This document shows positions 48,613 to 57,064 of a stretch of DNA of 64,000 nt, in pieces; position 1 is the first letter of the stretch; each line of letters begins with the position of its first letter. The stretch is from contig NZ_SNYH01000001.1 in the NCBI RefSeq assembly GCF_004363005.1, positions 248,001 to 312,000 on the forward strand. The letters run 5' to 3'. The translations under genes and the position numbers were made by a program. Under the pieces are notes generated by a model. It was not told the DNA's origin, did not search any database, and saw only the letters and a program-made list of their open reading frames with translations. This stretch comes from Tenacibaculum caenipelagi. Lineage in GTDB: Bacteria > Bacteroidota > Bacteroidia > Flavobacteriales > Flavobacteriaceae.

Positions 48613-49707
48613 ATGAAACAAAACATTTTAAAAGTAGGTACAGTAATGGGATTACTACTACTTATCGGAGTATTTGCTAGCTGCAACGACACAAAAAAGA
48701 ACGACAAAAACCAAGAATTGGGAAACATTGCTCAACTAGAAGAAACTACTAAAAAATCAGTAGTAGAACTAAGAAAACCAGTGGTTTTTATTACTGGGAA
48801 TGACAAAGGAAGTAGTCATTTCTATGATAGCGCTCGAGTTTATTTTAAAGAAAGAAACTATGAAGTTATTAATGGTAAATATTCTTTAGAGGAAATTATT
48901 TCTTGGATGAACAAGAATGCTACCAAAAATCCTTATGGAGAAGTTCATATTGTAAACAACAACAACCCGTTTAAAGCAATGAACTTAGAAACAGTAGTAA
49001 ATGGTGAAAAAGTGACTGTAGAGAGTTTGCAAAAAGCTATAAACGAAGACAGATTACCCTCTTTAAAAGATGAAGCGATAACAGACAGTACAAAAATTAT
49101 TTTCCATACCAATCAGTTAGCAACAAACACTAATTTGATAAACACATTAAAGAGTGCCTTTATAACAGAAAATAAAATACCTCAGGTAGTTGCCTCTCCT
49201 TATTACAATATATTTGGAGGCGAGTTTTCAAACCATTATTTAGCACAACCTTACTATGTGTTTTATCCAACAGCAAACTCTCCTGGAAAAGTAGATTTAT
49301 CAAAAGAAATTGCTAAAAAATATCCAGAAGAGAAAGAAATTGATTGGTACGATGCTTTGAATAATGAAAAAGAGCGTTATGTAGGTGAACCATACACTAT
49401 TCAATATAGTATTCCTGTAAACCTAGAGTTAGACTATCATAATTCAGACAATGAAATTCCACATTTTGTAATGCAAGAAGAAATCATGGATTTTATTGCT
49501 AGTGAAGAAGCTTTAATGAAAGAAGTACAAAAAACAAACATTCCTGTAGAGAAATTTAGATGGACATACATTGTGAAAGACAGTCAATTAATTATCAAAG
49601 GAAAGTCATCAGCTTTATGTGTCTTAAAACCTTTAATTAAACCATATGGTGATTTAGAACATGTAAAACCAGACACCAATAACAAGCGTTTATATGCTAT
49701 GAAATAA
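48613..49707 (+). CDS. Lipoprotein with possible degenerate caspase-like fold
   Basis: 364 residues, lipobox LLIGVFASCNDT. No certain family. The order of motifs, VVFITGND, EVHIVNNNNPFKAMNLE, KIIFHTNQLATNTNLINTLKSAF and PQVVASPYYNIF, follows that of caspase-like peptidases (EVHIxSHG, then IIFHxCxLGxN), but the His and Cys positions are both Asn. This is a weak, inferred similarity. Operon with the 71-aa gene and located just before the two-component system. Confidence 0.7.
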   Translation: MKQNILKVGTVMGLLLLIGVFASCNDTKKNDKNQELGNIAQLEETTKKSVVELRKPVVFITGNDKGSSHFYDSARVYFKERNYEVINGKYSLEEIISWMNKNATKNPYGEVHIVNNNNPFKAMNLETVVNGEKVTVESLQKAINEDRLPSLKDEAITDSTKIIFHTNQLATNTNLINTLKSAFITENKIPQVVASPYYNIFGGEFSNHYLAQPYYVFYPTANSPGKVDLSKEIAKKYPEEKEIDWYDALNNEKERYVGEPYTIQYSIPVNLELDYHNSDNEIPHFVMQEEIMDFIASEEALMKEVQKTNIPVEKFRWTYIVKDSQLIIKGKSSALCVLKPLIKPYGDLEHVKPDTNNKRLYAMK

Positions 49708-49725
49708 CTGATAATTGTTGAACAA

Positions 49726-49800
49726 ACGTCATTACGAACAAAGCAAAATCAAATTACTTATAAAAGTAACAACTCGACCCTCTTGCTTTCGTAATGACGT
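49726..49800. repeat. Palindromic intergenic repeat
   Basis: Left arm ACGTCATTACGAACAAAGCAA from 49726 and right arm TTGCTTTCGTAATGACGT (49783-49800) are inverted copies differing by a 3-nt insertion. Same family pattern as the element at 7981-8051. It lies between the lipoprotein operon and the histidine kinase gene. Confidence 0.6.
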
Positions 49801-49810
49801 TTAATTTAAG

Positions 49811-49818
49811 TATGTTTG
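49811..49818 (+). promoter_or_regulatory. -7 box for the two-component operon
   Basis: TATGTTTG, perfect TAnnTTTG. A start here places ATGs at 49794 and 49824 outside the mRNA and favours ATG 49911. Confidence 0.45.
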
Positions 49819-49910
49819 TTACAATGAAGTTTCTTAGCCATAAAATTAATAAAACAACCTCTAATACCAATTTTGTATTGAAAGCTCACAAGCTCTTGAT
49901 ACAAAATTTC

Positions 49911-51890
49911 ATGTGTACATTCTTGTGTGTTTTTTTGATTGGTATAACAAACTCATTAGCTCAAAATTTTCATCTAAAAAACTTCTCCCAAAAAGATGGA
50001 CTTCCTAGCTTACACATTCAAAACTGTACACAGGATAATACAGGCTATTTATGGATAGCTACAAACAAAGGATTGGTTCAGTATGATGGAAGTGATTTTA
50101 CAATTTACACTACAAAAAACGGTTTGATTTCTAACAATGTAAATGTTATTTCTACAAAAAACAATACCGTTTTTATAGGAACCAACAAAGGACTCAGCAT
50201 TAAAAGCTATACTGGATTTAAAAACTTCGAAAGCAGTAACGTAAACTGTATTTTAACAGTTAAAGACCACACCTTTTTAGGTACAAACAAAGGGATTGTT
50301 CGTGTTCGTGAAGGCTACCTTTCTCCCATTCGTACCAATTTCCAAATCGATTTAAATCAAGTAAATGACATACAATTTGACGGAAGCTTTTATTGGATCA
50401 CTACCAACAAATCACTTTGGAAGCTCGATAAACTTATCAGTCCTACTGTTTTAAAAAGAATAGATCTTGACAATTACACCTCTATTCTTATCAACAACAA
50501 AACTGTGATTGCCACCACCTATGATAACGGCATTAAACTTATTACAGAAGGTGCAATAGAAACACTAACTACTACCGTACAAAATATTAAAGGAATAAAA
50601 AAAATCAATAATCAATTTTGGGTTATTTCAAAAGATGAAGGTATTGAAGTATTGGATGACAGTTTTAGTTTTGAAAGAACTATTAACAAATACAATTCAT
50701 TAACTACAAACCAAATAACTTCTATTTTTCAAGATACTGATAAGAATACTTGGATTAGTACTGAAAATAATGGACTTTACCTTATAAAAAACGACAAACC
50801 AATACAAAGGAAACCTACTATTTCTTTTGAAAACATTTCCGTTGTTTATCAGACATTAGATAGTATCAACATTAACAATTATCCTAAAACTCTACAACTT
50901 CAACCTAATAAAAATCACATCTCTTTTTACTATAAAACAGTCGATATTAACAATCCTAACAAAATAGAATATCGCTATAAACTGAATAATCAAGCGAGTC
51001 CATGGACAACAAAAAATTCGGTTGACTTAGCCTATTTAACTCCCGGGAATTATACCTTTTCTGCCCAATCAAGAGTTGGTAAATCAGAAAGCACCCCTAT
51101 TGAGTTTAACTTTTTTATCGATACCCCTCTTTATAAAAAGAAATGGTTTATATGGTCTAGTGTAGCTTTAACCTGTCTTATTTTAAGCTTATTTATTTGG
51201 CTATACATTAGAAGAATACAAACAAAGAACAAAGCCAAGGTAGCTAAACTACAATTAGAAAATCATTTGTTAGCGCTAGAACAAAAAGCACTTCAATTGC
51301 AAATGAACCCACATTTTATTTTTAATGTTTTGAACGGAATTAAAGCGTTAGGTAATTCTGGGAATTCTGTAGAATTAAATTCAACCATTAGTAAATTTGC
51401 AACACTCTTACGTGGTATTTTACACAATTCAAGACAAGAAGAAATAAGTTTAGCAGAGGAAATTAACACTCTTAAAAACTATATTGAGTTAGAACAGCAA
51501 ATGAACTCAAATATATTTGAATACACAATATCAACCAATCTCACTATAGCTTCTGAAGAAATCTTAATTCCGCCAATGCTCATCCAACCTTTTGTTGAAA
51601 ACAGTATTAAACATGGTATTTCTTCAGTAAAAAACGGAAAAATTGATATTAATTTCTCTATTAAAAATGATTTTTTACATTGTAAAATACTAGATAATGG
51701 TATTGGTATTCATCAATCAAAAAAATTAAAAAAAACAAGTACTCATCAATCTATTGCTCTGAGTGTTACGCAAGAAAGAATTCAAAATTTATCTAAAGAG
51801 AGTACTTTTTCTATTAGCGAAATATATAAAAACAATGAAGTAACAGGAACGAAAATTTTATTTAAAATTCCTTTAAAAACTGACTTTTAA
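49911..51890 (+). CDS. Sensor histidine kinase, two-component propeller and LytS type
   Basis: 659 residues from ATG 49911. Signal peptide CTFLCVFLIGITNSLAQ, a beta-propeller of reg_prop repeats (NTGYLWIATNKGLVQYDGSD, TDKNTWISTENNGLYLIK), a Y_Y_Y domain (NKIEYRYKLNNQASPW), one membrane helix (WFIWSSVALTCLILSLFIWLYI), then the LytS-type kinase with phospho-acceptor His in LQMNPHFIFNVLNGI and an HATPase domain (PPMLIQPFVENSIKHG). The frame is open back to 49794 but this region overlaps a repeat and the -7 box. Ligand unknown. Two nt before its regulator. Confidence 0.92.
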   Translation: MCTFLCVFLIGITNSLAQNFHLKNFSQKDGLPSLHIQNCTQDNTGYLWIATNKGLVQYDGSDFTIYTTKNGLISNNVNVISTKNNTVFIGTNKGLSIKSYTGFKNFESSNVNCILTVKDHTFLGTNKGIVRVREGYLSPIRTNFQIDLNQVNDIQFDGSFYWITTNKSLWKLDKLISPTVLKRIDLDNYTSILINNKTVIATTYDNGIKLITEGAIETLTTTVQNIKGIKKINNQFWVISKDEGIEVLDDSFSFERTINKYNSLTTNQITSIFQDTDKNTWISTENNGLYLIKNDKPIQRKPTISFENISVVYQTLDSININNYPKTLQLQPNKNHISFYYKTVDINNPNKIEYRYKLNNQASPWTTKNSVDLAYLTPGNYTFSAQSRVGKSESTPIEFNFFIDTPLYKKKWFIWSSVALTCLILSLFIWLYIRRIQTKNKAKVAKLQLENHLLALEQKALQLQMNPHFIFNVLNGIKALGNSGNSVELNSTISKFATLLRGILHNSRQEEISLAEEINTLKNYIELEQQMNSNIFEYTISTNLTIASEEILIPPMLIQPFVENSIKHGISSVKNGKIDINFSIKNDFLHCKILDNGIGIHQSKKLKKTSTHQSIALSVTQERIQNLSKESTFSISEIYKNNEVTGTKILFKIPLKTDF

Positions 51891-51892
51891 AC

Positions 51893-52642
51893 ATGACAAA
51901 ACTAACTGCAATTTTAGTAGACGATATGCCAACAGCCTTAGAAATGTTGCAAAATGACCTTACTCAATTTCATCCTGAAATTGAAATTATAGGTACTGCT
52001 AAAAGTGTAGTAGAGGCTTCTAAGGTTTTGCGAAAACAACAACCTGATATCTTATTTTTAGATATTATGCTGGGAGATGGTACTGGATTTGATGTGCTTG
52101 AAATTCACCCAAATTTATCTTCAAAAATTATTTTTGTTACTGCAAGCGACGAGTACGCTATCAAAGCTTTTAAATTTGCTGCAATTGACTATGTATTAAA
52201 ACCTTATTCTAATGAAGATTTAGCCAATGCTATTCATAAAGCAAAAAGCCAAATTCGCCCCGATAAAGAACAGCTAACTGTACTACAACAATCCATTACC
52301 CAACCTAATCAAAGACCTAAAAAAATATCATTAAATACCTCTGATAAGATAATGGTTGTGAATTTAGATGATATTATTCGTTGTCAATCCGATAATAATT
52401 ATACTGAGTTTTTTATGAGCGATGGACAAAAAATATTAGTAGGTAAAACCTTAAAATATTTTACCGATATACTAAAAGAATATGATTTTTTAAGAGTACA
52501 CCAAAGTCATCTTGTTAATATTCAATTTATTAAAGAATTCATAAAATCTGATGGTGGATATTTGGTATTAAAAAATAAAACTACCATTCCTGTCTCTGTA
52601 AGAAAAAAAAATGAAGTCGTTGACATTTTAGCTAAAATGTAA
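51893..52642 (+). CDS. LytTR-family response regulator
   Basis: 249 residues. Receiver domain with phospho-acceptor Asp in QPDILFLDIMLGDGTGFDVL and conserved Lys in DYVLKPY, then a LytTR DNA-binding domain (IIRCQSDNNYTEFFMSDGQ, FLRVHQSHLVNIQFIKEF). Partner of the kinase upstream. LytTR proteins bind paired direct repeats; such a pair is at 48277-48312. Confidence 0.95.
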   Translation: MTKLTAILVDDMPTALEMLQNDLTQFHPEIEIIGTAKSVVEASKVLRKQQPDILFLDIMLGDGTGFDVLEIHPNLSSKIIFVTASDEYAIKAFKFAAIDYVLKPYSNEDLANAIHKAKSQIRPDKEQLTVLQQSITQPNQRPKKISLNTSDKIMVVNLDDIIRCQSDNNYTEFFMSDGQKILVGKTLKYFTDILKEYDFLRVHQSHLVNIQFIKEFIKSDGGYLVLKNKTTIPVSVRKKNEVVDILAKM

Positions 52643-52736
52643 TCACCGTTTTTTTCCTCTTTTTACCCGTATTTTAACATTTTTGTTAAATTTTTATTAA
52701 ATTTTTATTTACCTTAGTGTTTATAAATTATAAAGC

Positions 52737-53294
52737 ATGGTCGTACTTAAGCCAGAAAAAGGTAGATTATTAATTGCTGACCCAGCAATTTTGAATGATT
52801 GTTCTTTTAAAAGAACCATTGTTTTGCTTACTGAACATACTTCAAAAAGTTCGGTGGGTTTTATTTTAAATAGACCTTTAAATTACGTACTTAAAGATTT
52901 AGTTCCCGAAATAGATTGTGAATTTACTGTTTACCAAGGAGGACCTGTTGAACAAGATAATTTGTACTTTATTCATAAAGTACCTCACCTACTTCCTAAC
53001 AGTATAGAAGTAGCTAAAGACCTCTATTGGGGTGGTGATTTTGAGCTTTTAAAAGATCTTCTAAATGATAAGCGATTAAAATCAACAGACATTCGTTTCT
53101 TTTTAGGGTATTCTGGTTGGGCAGCTGACCAATTAAATGAAGAGCTCCTTATAAACTCTTGGTTTATTGCCGAGAATGATTACGATAATATTTTAACCGC
53201 TAACGACCAAAACTTTTGGAAAGACAAACTACTTCAAAAGGGAGGAAAATATAAAATCTGGGCTAATGCCCCTAGTGATATTCAAATGAATTAA
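52737..53294 (+). CDS. YqgE/AlgH family protein
   Basis: 185 residues. KGRLLIADPAILNDCSFKRTIVLLTEH, GFILNRPLN and YQGGPVEQDNLYFIH, then FFLGYSGWAADQLNEEL, are the full YqgE/AlgH (DUF179) pattern. Biochemical role unknown. Ends convergent with the aminotransferase gene, overlapping by 4 nt. Confidence 0.93.
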   Translation: MVVLKPEKGRLLIADPAILNDCSFKRTIVLLTEHTSKSSVGFILNRPLNYVLKDLVPEIDCEFTVYQGGPVEQDNLYFIHKVPHLLPNSIEVAKDLYWGGDFELLKDLLNDKRLKSTDIRFFLGYSGWAADQLNEELLINSWFIAENDYDNILTANDQNFWKDKLLQKGGKYKIWANAPSDIQMN

Positions 53295-54121
53295 CCTGTT
53301 ACTATAGCTAGCTGTAAACTGCTTTTTATCTTATCTGTAATCTCTGTTACAAACTCTTTTTTGCGATAATTAGTTACAGATTGAACTCCTATAATTGCAT
53401 TAGTGATAAAAACTTCATCAGCTTTTTGAATTTCGAAAGGAGAAATAGTCGTTTCTTCAATAGTATACTTTGGATGCTTCTCTATAATTTCAATAACTTT
53501 TTTTCTAATAATTCCTTTAATACATCCTTCAGTTAAAGCAGGTGTTTTAACCACATTTCCTTTAATGATGAAAAGATTCCCATTGATTGCTTCTACCACT
53601 CCTTTTCGCTCATTTAACAAAATGCAATTATCCAAATCATTTTCTTCTGCAAAAACTGCGGCTAATGTATTTAACATTCTATTAGTTGTTTTTACTGTTG
53701 ACAACAAACCAGAATAATTATAAAAATCTTTATATATATCAATCTTGTATACTTCTTTCTTAATTACTTCAAGTGGAGCTCCTTCAATAATGTAATCTAC
53801 CTCATTAGTAACAGGTGTATACAAACCACCATCTTTTCTATAAACAGTTAATCGTACTCTATATATTGATGAGCTTGGTAATTCTCTTGTAAGTTTTAAG
53901 ATTTCTTCTTGTAAAAATTCAAGAGTAAATTTCATAGGAATTTTCATACGAAGCATACGCATCGAAGCCATTAATCTAAAATAATGATCTTCAATAAAAA
54001 CAACTTTACCATTTGTAACTTTAATAGTTTCAAAAATAGCATCACCATATTTAAATGCTCTATTTTTTGTTGAAAGTTGTACTTCGTTATCAGAAATTAA
54101 AGTTCCATTAAAATTTACCAT
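53291..54121 (-). CDS. Aminotransferase class IV (branched-chain/ADC lyase-like)
   Basis: 276 residues. VNFNGTLISDNEVQLSTKNRAFKYGDAIFETIKV start, SVKTTNRM-type PLP lysine region (STVKTTNRMLNTLAA), and EAINGNLFII. Fold type IV: branched-chain aminotransferase, D-amino acid aminotransferase or 4-amino-4-deoxychorismate lyase; I favour the last or a BCAT relative. Start at ATG 54121: the longer frame to 54187 passes through a terminator and the -7 box TAAGTTTG (54142-54149). Confidence 0.88.
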   Translation of the reverse strand: MVNFNGTLISDNEVQLSTKNRAFKYGDAIFETIKVTNGKVVFIEDHYFRLMASMRMLRMKIPMKFTLEFLQEEILKLTRELPSSSIYRVRLTVYRKDGGLYTPVTNEVDYIIEGAPLEVIKKEVYKIDIYKDFYNYSGLLSTVKTTNRMLNTLAAVFAEENDLDNCILLNERKGVVEAINGNLFIIKGNVVKTPALTEGCIKGIIRKKVIEIIEKHPKYTIEETTISPFEIQKADEVFITNAIIGVQSVTNYRKKEFVTEITDKIKSSLQLAIVTG

Positions 54122-54173
54122 TTCTTTAAAAATTTGAAATGCAAACTTACAATTTAGGGAAGTATTAGCCACA

Positions 54174-54206
54174 AAAAAACTCGACAATTTGCCGAGTTTT
54201 TCTTTT
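54174..54206 (-). terminator. Terminator of the START-like gene
   Basis: On the minus strand AAAACTCG-gcaaattgt-CGAGTTTTTTT; 8-bp stem and T tract, 22 nt after the stop. Confidence 0.7.
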
Positions 54207-54227
54207 TAAATACATATATAAAATGTC

Positions 54228-54611
54228 TTAAGCTCCTATATTATGTTTTAATTCCTCTATTTGATTTTCCCAAAGCATTTTTGCTTCTTCTACATCATCT
54301 TCATCATCGGCAAAATCAGTTATTATCACTGCTACATCCTTTGTTAAAGGATCTACCTGAATTTTAAACTCAAAATAACTTTCATCATCCTCACTTTCTG
54401 TCCATTTAAACTTAATACGTTCATCTGTTTTCTTAGTAATTATCTTCGCTTCTTCTTCAGAATCTTCCCAAAAAAAAGTGATGATTTTACCTCTTGAATT
54501 TACTTTATCTGCAAACCATTCTTCTAAACCTGCAGGCGTTGCAAAATATTGATATAACATGCTCGGAGAAGCATGGATAGGAAACTCTAGTTCAAATTTA
54601 ACTTTACTCAT
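54228..54611 (-). CDS. START-like domain (AHSA1/SRPBCC) protein
   Basis: 127 residues. FELEFPIHASPSMLYQYFATPAGLEEWFADKVNSRG and the Trp-rich KFKWTESEDDESYFEFKI match the START-like proteins of flavobacteria, small-ligand binding folds of unknown role. Very acidic (many E/D). Single gene with own terminator. Confidence 0.85.
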   Translation of the reverse strand: MSKVKFELEFPIHASPSMLYQYFATPAGLEEWFADKVNSRGKIITFFWEDSEEEAKIITKKTDERIKFKWTESEDDESYFEFKIQVDPLTKDVAVIITDFADDEDDVEEAKMLWENQIEELKHNIGA

Positions 54612-54674
54612 CTATTTTTTTGTTTGAGTGACAATATATATAATTATTTTTTAAAAAAAAATTTTAATGTTTTG

Positions 54675-54704
54675 TTGTCTAAAACTAAAAAGTATTTATA
54701 TTTG
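54675..54704 (+). promoter_or_regulatory. Promoter of tRNA-Met
   Basis: TTG (54675-54677), 19-nt spacer, TATATTTG (54697-54704), then CACCCGCAA. The same layout and start-site sequence precede tRNA-His. Confidence 0.75.
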
Positions 54705-54716
54705 CACCCGCAATCA

Positions 54717-54790
54717 GGCGAGGTAGCTCAGTTGGTTAGAGCGCAGGATTCATAACCCTGAGGTCACGGGTTCAAATCCCGTCTTCGCTA
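54717..54790 (+). tRNA. tRNA-Met (CAT)
   Basis: 74 nt. Anticodon CAT at 54751-54753 in TTCATAA; T-arm ACGGG-TTCAAAT-CCCGT; acceptor pairs close with two G-T. No C-A mismatch at 1-72 and no run of three G-C pairs at the anticodon stem, so it is an elongator rather than initiator; a tRNA-Ile2 identity cannot be ruled out. The anticodon stem has an A-C at 31-39. CCA is not encoded. Confidence 0.9.
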
Positions 54791-54792
54791 CA

Positions 54793-54823
54793 AAACCCAA
54801 ATCTTAAGATTTGGGTTTTTTTA
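54793..54823 (+). terminator. Terminator of tRNA-Met
   Basis: AAACCCAAATCTTAAGATTTGGGTTTTTTT (stem of 13 bp meeting at a CTTAAG centre). Confidence 0.85.
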
Positions 54824-54826
54824 TGT

Positions 54827-55258
54827 TTATATTTGAGCATACATTTTATAATGAGGACCTACTTTTTTCACTTCAAACTCCTCACCTATAACCTGAAAAC
54901 CGAGCCCTTCATAAAATTTTGCAGCTTCTTTTCGTGCATTGCACCATAGAATAGTTATTCCCTTTTGCTGTAAAATTTCTTTTGCTTTTTCTATTAGTTT
55001 GCTTCCATATCCTTTTCCTCTAACTTCTGGTAAAGTTGCCATTCCTCTTAATTGATATTGACTTCCTTCAATATCATTTATATTGTTTTTTATAAAAGTT
55101 GCAATACCTACTAATTTCTCTTTATAAAAAGCTCCTAAATGAAAGGTATCCATATCTTTATCTTCCAAAAACTTATAAGGTAAATCAATATTATTTCGTA
55201 AAACCGTTAATCGTATATTATAGGTTTCTTGAGCAGATATATTTTTTATTTTTATCAT
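54827..55258 (-). CDS. GNAT-family N-acetyltransferase
   Basis: 143 residues. Acetyl-CoA binding motif A in QLRGMATLPEVRGKGYGSKLIEKAKE, then LWCNARKEAAKFYEGLGFQVIGEEFE. Substrate unknown. Divergent from a second GNAT gene 28 nt away. Confidence 0.9.
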   Translation of the reverse strand: MIKIKNISAQETYNIRLTVLRNNIDLPYKFLEDKDMDTFHLGAFYKEKLVGIATFIKNNINDIEGSQYQLRGMATLPEVRGKGYGSKLIEKAKEILQQKGITILWCNARKEAAKFYEGLGFQVIGEEFEVKKVGPHYKMYAQI

Positions 55259-55286
55259 ATTAATTTCTTTAATTCAAAAATACAGA

Positions 55287-55733
55287 ATGAATATTCATTT
55301 TAAACCCATACATAAAAAAAACATACTAAGCATTCTTCCTCTTTTACAAAAAATCAACACAACTACTCCTCTTGATATCTTAAAAATAAGAGTTTTAGAA
55401 ATGATTGATTGTTCAAACTACGAATGTGTTGGAGTATACGATGAAAATAAGTTGATTGGTATTTCTGGTCTTTGGTATAGTGTTAGGCATTATGTTGGTA
55501 AAAGTGTAGAACCAGATCATGTAATTATTGACGAAACTTATAGAGGCAATAATATTGGCAAACAGTTTTTTAACTGGATTTATGAATACACAAAATCAAA
55601 AGGCTACGAGGCCATTGAATTAAACACCTATACTGGCAACAGAAAGTCTCATAAATTTTATTATAATGAAGGCTTTGAAATCTATGGTTTTCACTTTGTG
55701 AAAATTCTAAGAGATGATAATACCTTTTACTAG
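55287..55733 (+). CDS. GNAT-family N-acetyltransferase
   Basis: 148 residues. VEPDHVIIDETYRGNNIGKQFFNWIYEY is motif A and ELNTYTGNRKSHKFYYNEGFEIYGFHF motif B. Not closely similar to its divergent neighbour, so not a simple duplicate. Substrate unknown. Confidence 0.88.
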   Translation: MNIHFKPIHKKNILSILPLLQKINTTTPLDILKIRVLEMIDCSNYECVGVYDENKLIGISGLWYSVRHYVGKSVEPDHVIIDETYRGNNIGKQFFNWIYEYTKSKGYEAIELNTYTGNRKSHKFYYNEGFEIYGFHFVKILRDDNTFY

Positions 55734-55821
55734 AAAATATAAAATACTGTCCCTTAAAAAAAAGTAACGCAAAACCTTACTTATATTACGGTTTATTTTC
55801 TTTTAACTCATTTTAAATAAC

Positions 55822-55840
55822 TTAAGTTTAAAAAACTTAA
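55822..55840. repeat. Inverted repeat before the double-glycine peptide gene
   Basis: TTAAGTTT-aaa-AAACTTAA, 8-bp arms, 12 nt before the ATG at 55852. It could be an operator or an mRNA hairpin. No clear TAnnTTTG box lies nearby. Confidence 0.4.
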
Positions 55841-55851
55841 ATTATTTTACC

Positions 55852-56007
55852 ATGTTAAAAAACATTTCAAACTTAGGAACCACTCTAAACAAAACTGAAC
55901 AACAATTTATTAATGGAGGAAAAAAACAATGCCTTCTTCCTGACAATACTTGTTCTGAAATTTGGATTGGGTGTGGAGAACCGCAGTGTCAACCACAACC
56001 TTTTTAA
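55852..56007 (+). CDS. Double-glycine leader peptide, bacteriocin/RiPP-like
   Basis: 51 residues. Leader MLKNISNLGTTLNKTEQQF then INGG. The leader has the classic positions counted from the GG cut: L(-12), E(-8), hydrophobic F(-5)/I(-4), G(-2), G(-1). The mature part is 28 residues with four cysteines at 27, 34, 41 and 46 (KKQCLLP, NTCSEI, IGCGEPQC). Such leaders are cut and exported by peptidase-containing ABC transporters; none is in the window. It could be a bacteriocin or a signalling peptide. Upstream of a cluster of small genes. Confidence 0.65.
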   Translation: MLKNISNLGTTLNKTEQQFINGGKKQCLLPDNTCSEIWIGCGEPQCQPQPF

Positions 56008-56172
56008 AATACTAAGCAGGGTTTCCTGCTTTTTTATTCCCCTTTAATGCATTAACCATTCAATCTACACTTTTATTAGGGCGACAAAAATCACAATTAA
56101 AAAAGTTTGTTTTTACGGTTAAACCTTACTTTTTTTACGTTTTTTTTATTCTAGTATTCATTAAATTCTAGG

Positions 56173-56256
56173 TATCTTTGTAGTGCTTAAGAGACGTCTT
56201 AAGTTCTTTTTCATAGCAATTTTCCCACTCAATCTTTTTGAGTGGGTTCTTTTTTT
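56173..56256 (+). ncRNA. Candidate small RNA of about 72 nt
   Basis: -7 box TATCTTTG (56173-56180), then a 5' hairpin CTTAAGA-gacg-TCTTAAG (56186-56203), a linker, and a strong terminator hairpin CCCACTCAA-tcttt-TTGAGTGGG with T tract (56224-56256). No ORF within. The remaining part of the 56008-56369 gap is AT-rich with nothing else I can name, apart from a repeated AAACCTTACTT phrase. Confidence 0.5.
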
Positions 56257-56369
56257 ATCACTCATACTATCTTTTTATTTATAAATTAATTTCATGTGTT
56301 TAATAACACCCACATTAATGGATTATTCTTCCTACAGTTTTGCTCTATTTTTTTTACTAATTTTGAGTC

Positions 56370-56591
56370 ATGTATGAAAAATTTCAAATCACATTATTTT
56401 GGTTGTTCGCTTTCTTCATTATAAGAGCAGGAGGAAATTTCATTGTTAATAAACTTCATCAATCTCATAAAAAGAGTAAAACAAAACTTGCTGATAAAGA
56501 AGAATTATTCAACGTATTCAAACTCTTTTTTAACTATTTCTCATACTTCTGCATCCTGTTTATAATGCTTTTATGGCTAAATTTTATTTAA
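56370..56591 (+). CDS. Small membrane protein, leaderless
   Basis: 73 residues, two hydrophobic helices (ITLFWLFAFFIIRAGG and FFNYFSYFCILFIMLLWLNFI) around a basic loop. Perfect -7 box TAATTTTG (56358-56365) ends 4 nt before the ATG, so the mRNA should start at the ATG. No family recognised. First of a mini-gene cluster. Confidence 0.7.
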   Translation: MYEKFQITLFWLFAFFIIRAGGNFIVNKLHQSHKKSKTKLADKEELFNVFKLFFNYFSYFCILFIMLLWLNFI

Positions 56592-56626
56592 CTACTGTTT
56601 TTTTAACCTTGTCACTATTTTTTTTA

Positions 56627-56698
56627 ATGTTTTTGTATTATCTCCTAGTTGTTTTTATCTTTGATAGAAAAAAAAATGGATTTTCAAAAAGAATATGA
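56627..56698 (+). CDS. Possible 23-aa hydrophobic peptide
   Basis: ATG at 56627 gives MFLYYLLVVFIFDRKK followed by NGFSKRI. One hydrophobic helix and a basic tail, as in type I toxin peptides. It begins 26 nt after a CTACTGTTT copy and 3 nt after an imperfect TATTTTTT box, and overlaps the start of the next gene in another frame. Support is positional only. Confidence 0.3.
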   Translation: MFLYYLLVVFIFDRKKNGFSKRI

Positions 56699-56894
56699 TC
56701 GTATCGCAGATCAAATAGGCAGAAAAAACATTCTATTAAGTTTTTTATACAACAATGAAAATAAGACAATAGAATATCCTAATGCCAAGATAGAATACTT
56801 ACCAACAGGAGAAATATACCTTGGTGATATATTTGATGATAAACTAGCCAATGCTTTGTACGCTATCAAACAATTAAAAAGAGATTTAAAATAA
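56676..56894 (+). CDS. Small soluble hypothetical protein
   Basis: 72 residues (MDFQKEYDRIADQIGRKN start; GEIYLGDIFDDKLANALY near the end), no signal or membrane segment. Full promoter TTG (56633-56635), 20 nt, TATCTTTG (56656-56663) gives a leader of about 8 nt; the frame upstream to 56649 overlaps that promoter and is rejected. No family recognised. Confidence 0.7.
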   Translation: MDFQKEYDRIADQIGRKNILLSFLYNNENKTIEYPNAKIEYLPTGEIYLGDIFDDKLANALYAIKQLKRDLK

Positions 56895-56931
56895 TTTTTC
56901 ATTGTTACTACTGTTTGTTTATATTTGATTC

Positions 56932-57024
56932 ATGGATAATATTCTTGAGCTCATTTATAACATTTTAGATTTCTTTTTTTCACCTCCTGATTCTTTTCCT
57001 AAAAAGAAGAAACGTAAAAAATAA
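56932..57024 (+). CDS. 30-aa peptide with basic tail, leaderless
   Basis: MDNILELIYNILDFFFSP then PDSFPKKKKRKK. Amphipathic hydrophobic head and a highly basic tail. Perfect -7 box TATATTTG (56920-56927) ends 4 nt before the ATG, with TTG 15 nt further upstream (56902-56904). Too short for a database-based call; the promoter geometry, shared with its neighbours, is the best evidence. Confidence 0.5.
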   Translation: MDNILELIYNILDFFFSPPDSFPKKKKRKK

Positions 57025-57064
57025 CTACAGTTTAACCTTACTCCTTTTTTGCTATTTTTACTTC

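Noticed and set aside
49794..49910. 39-codon extension of the sensor kinase
   Set aside because: Begins in a palindromic repeat and spans the -7 box; the signal peptide starts at 49911.
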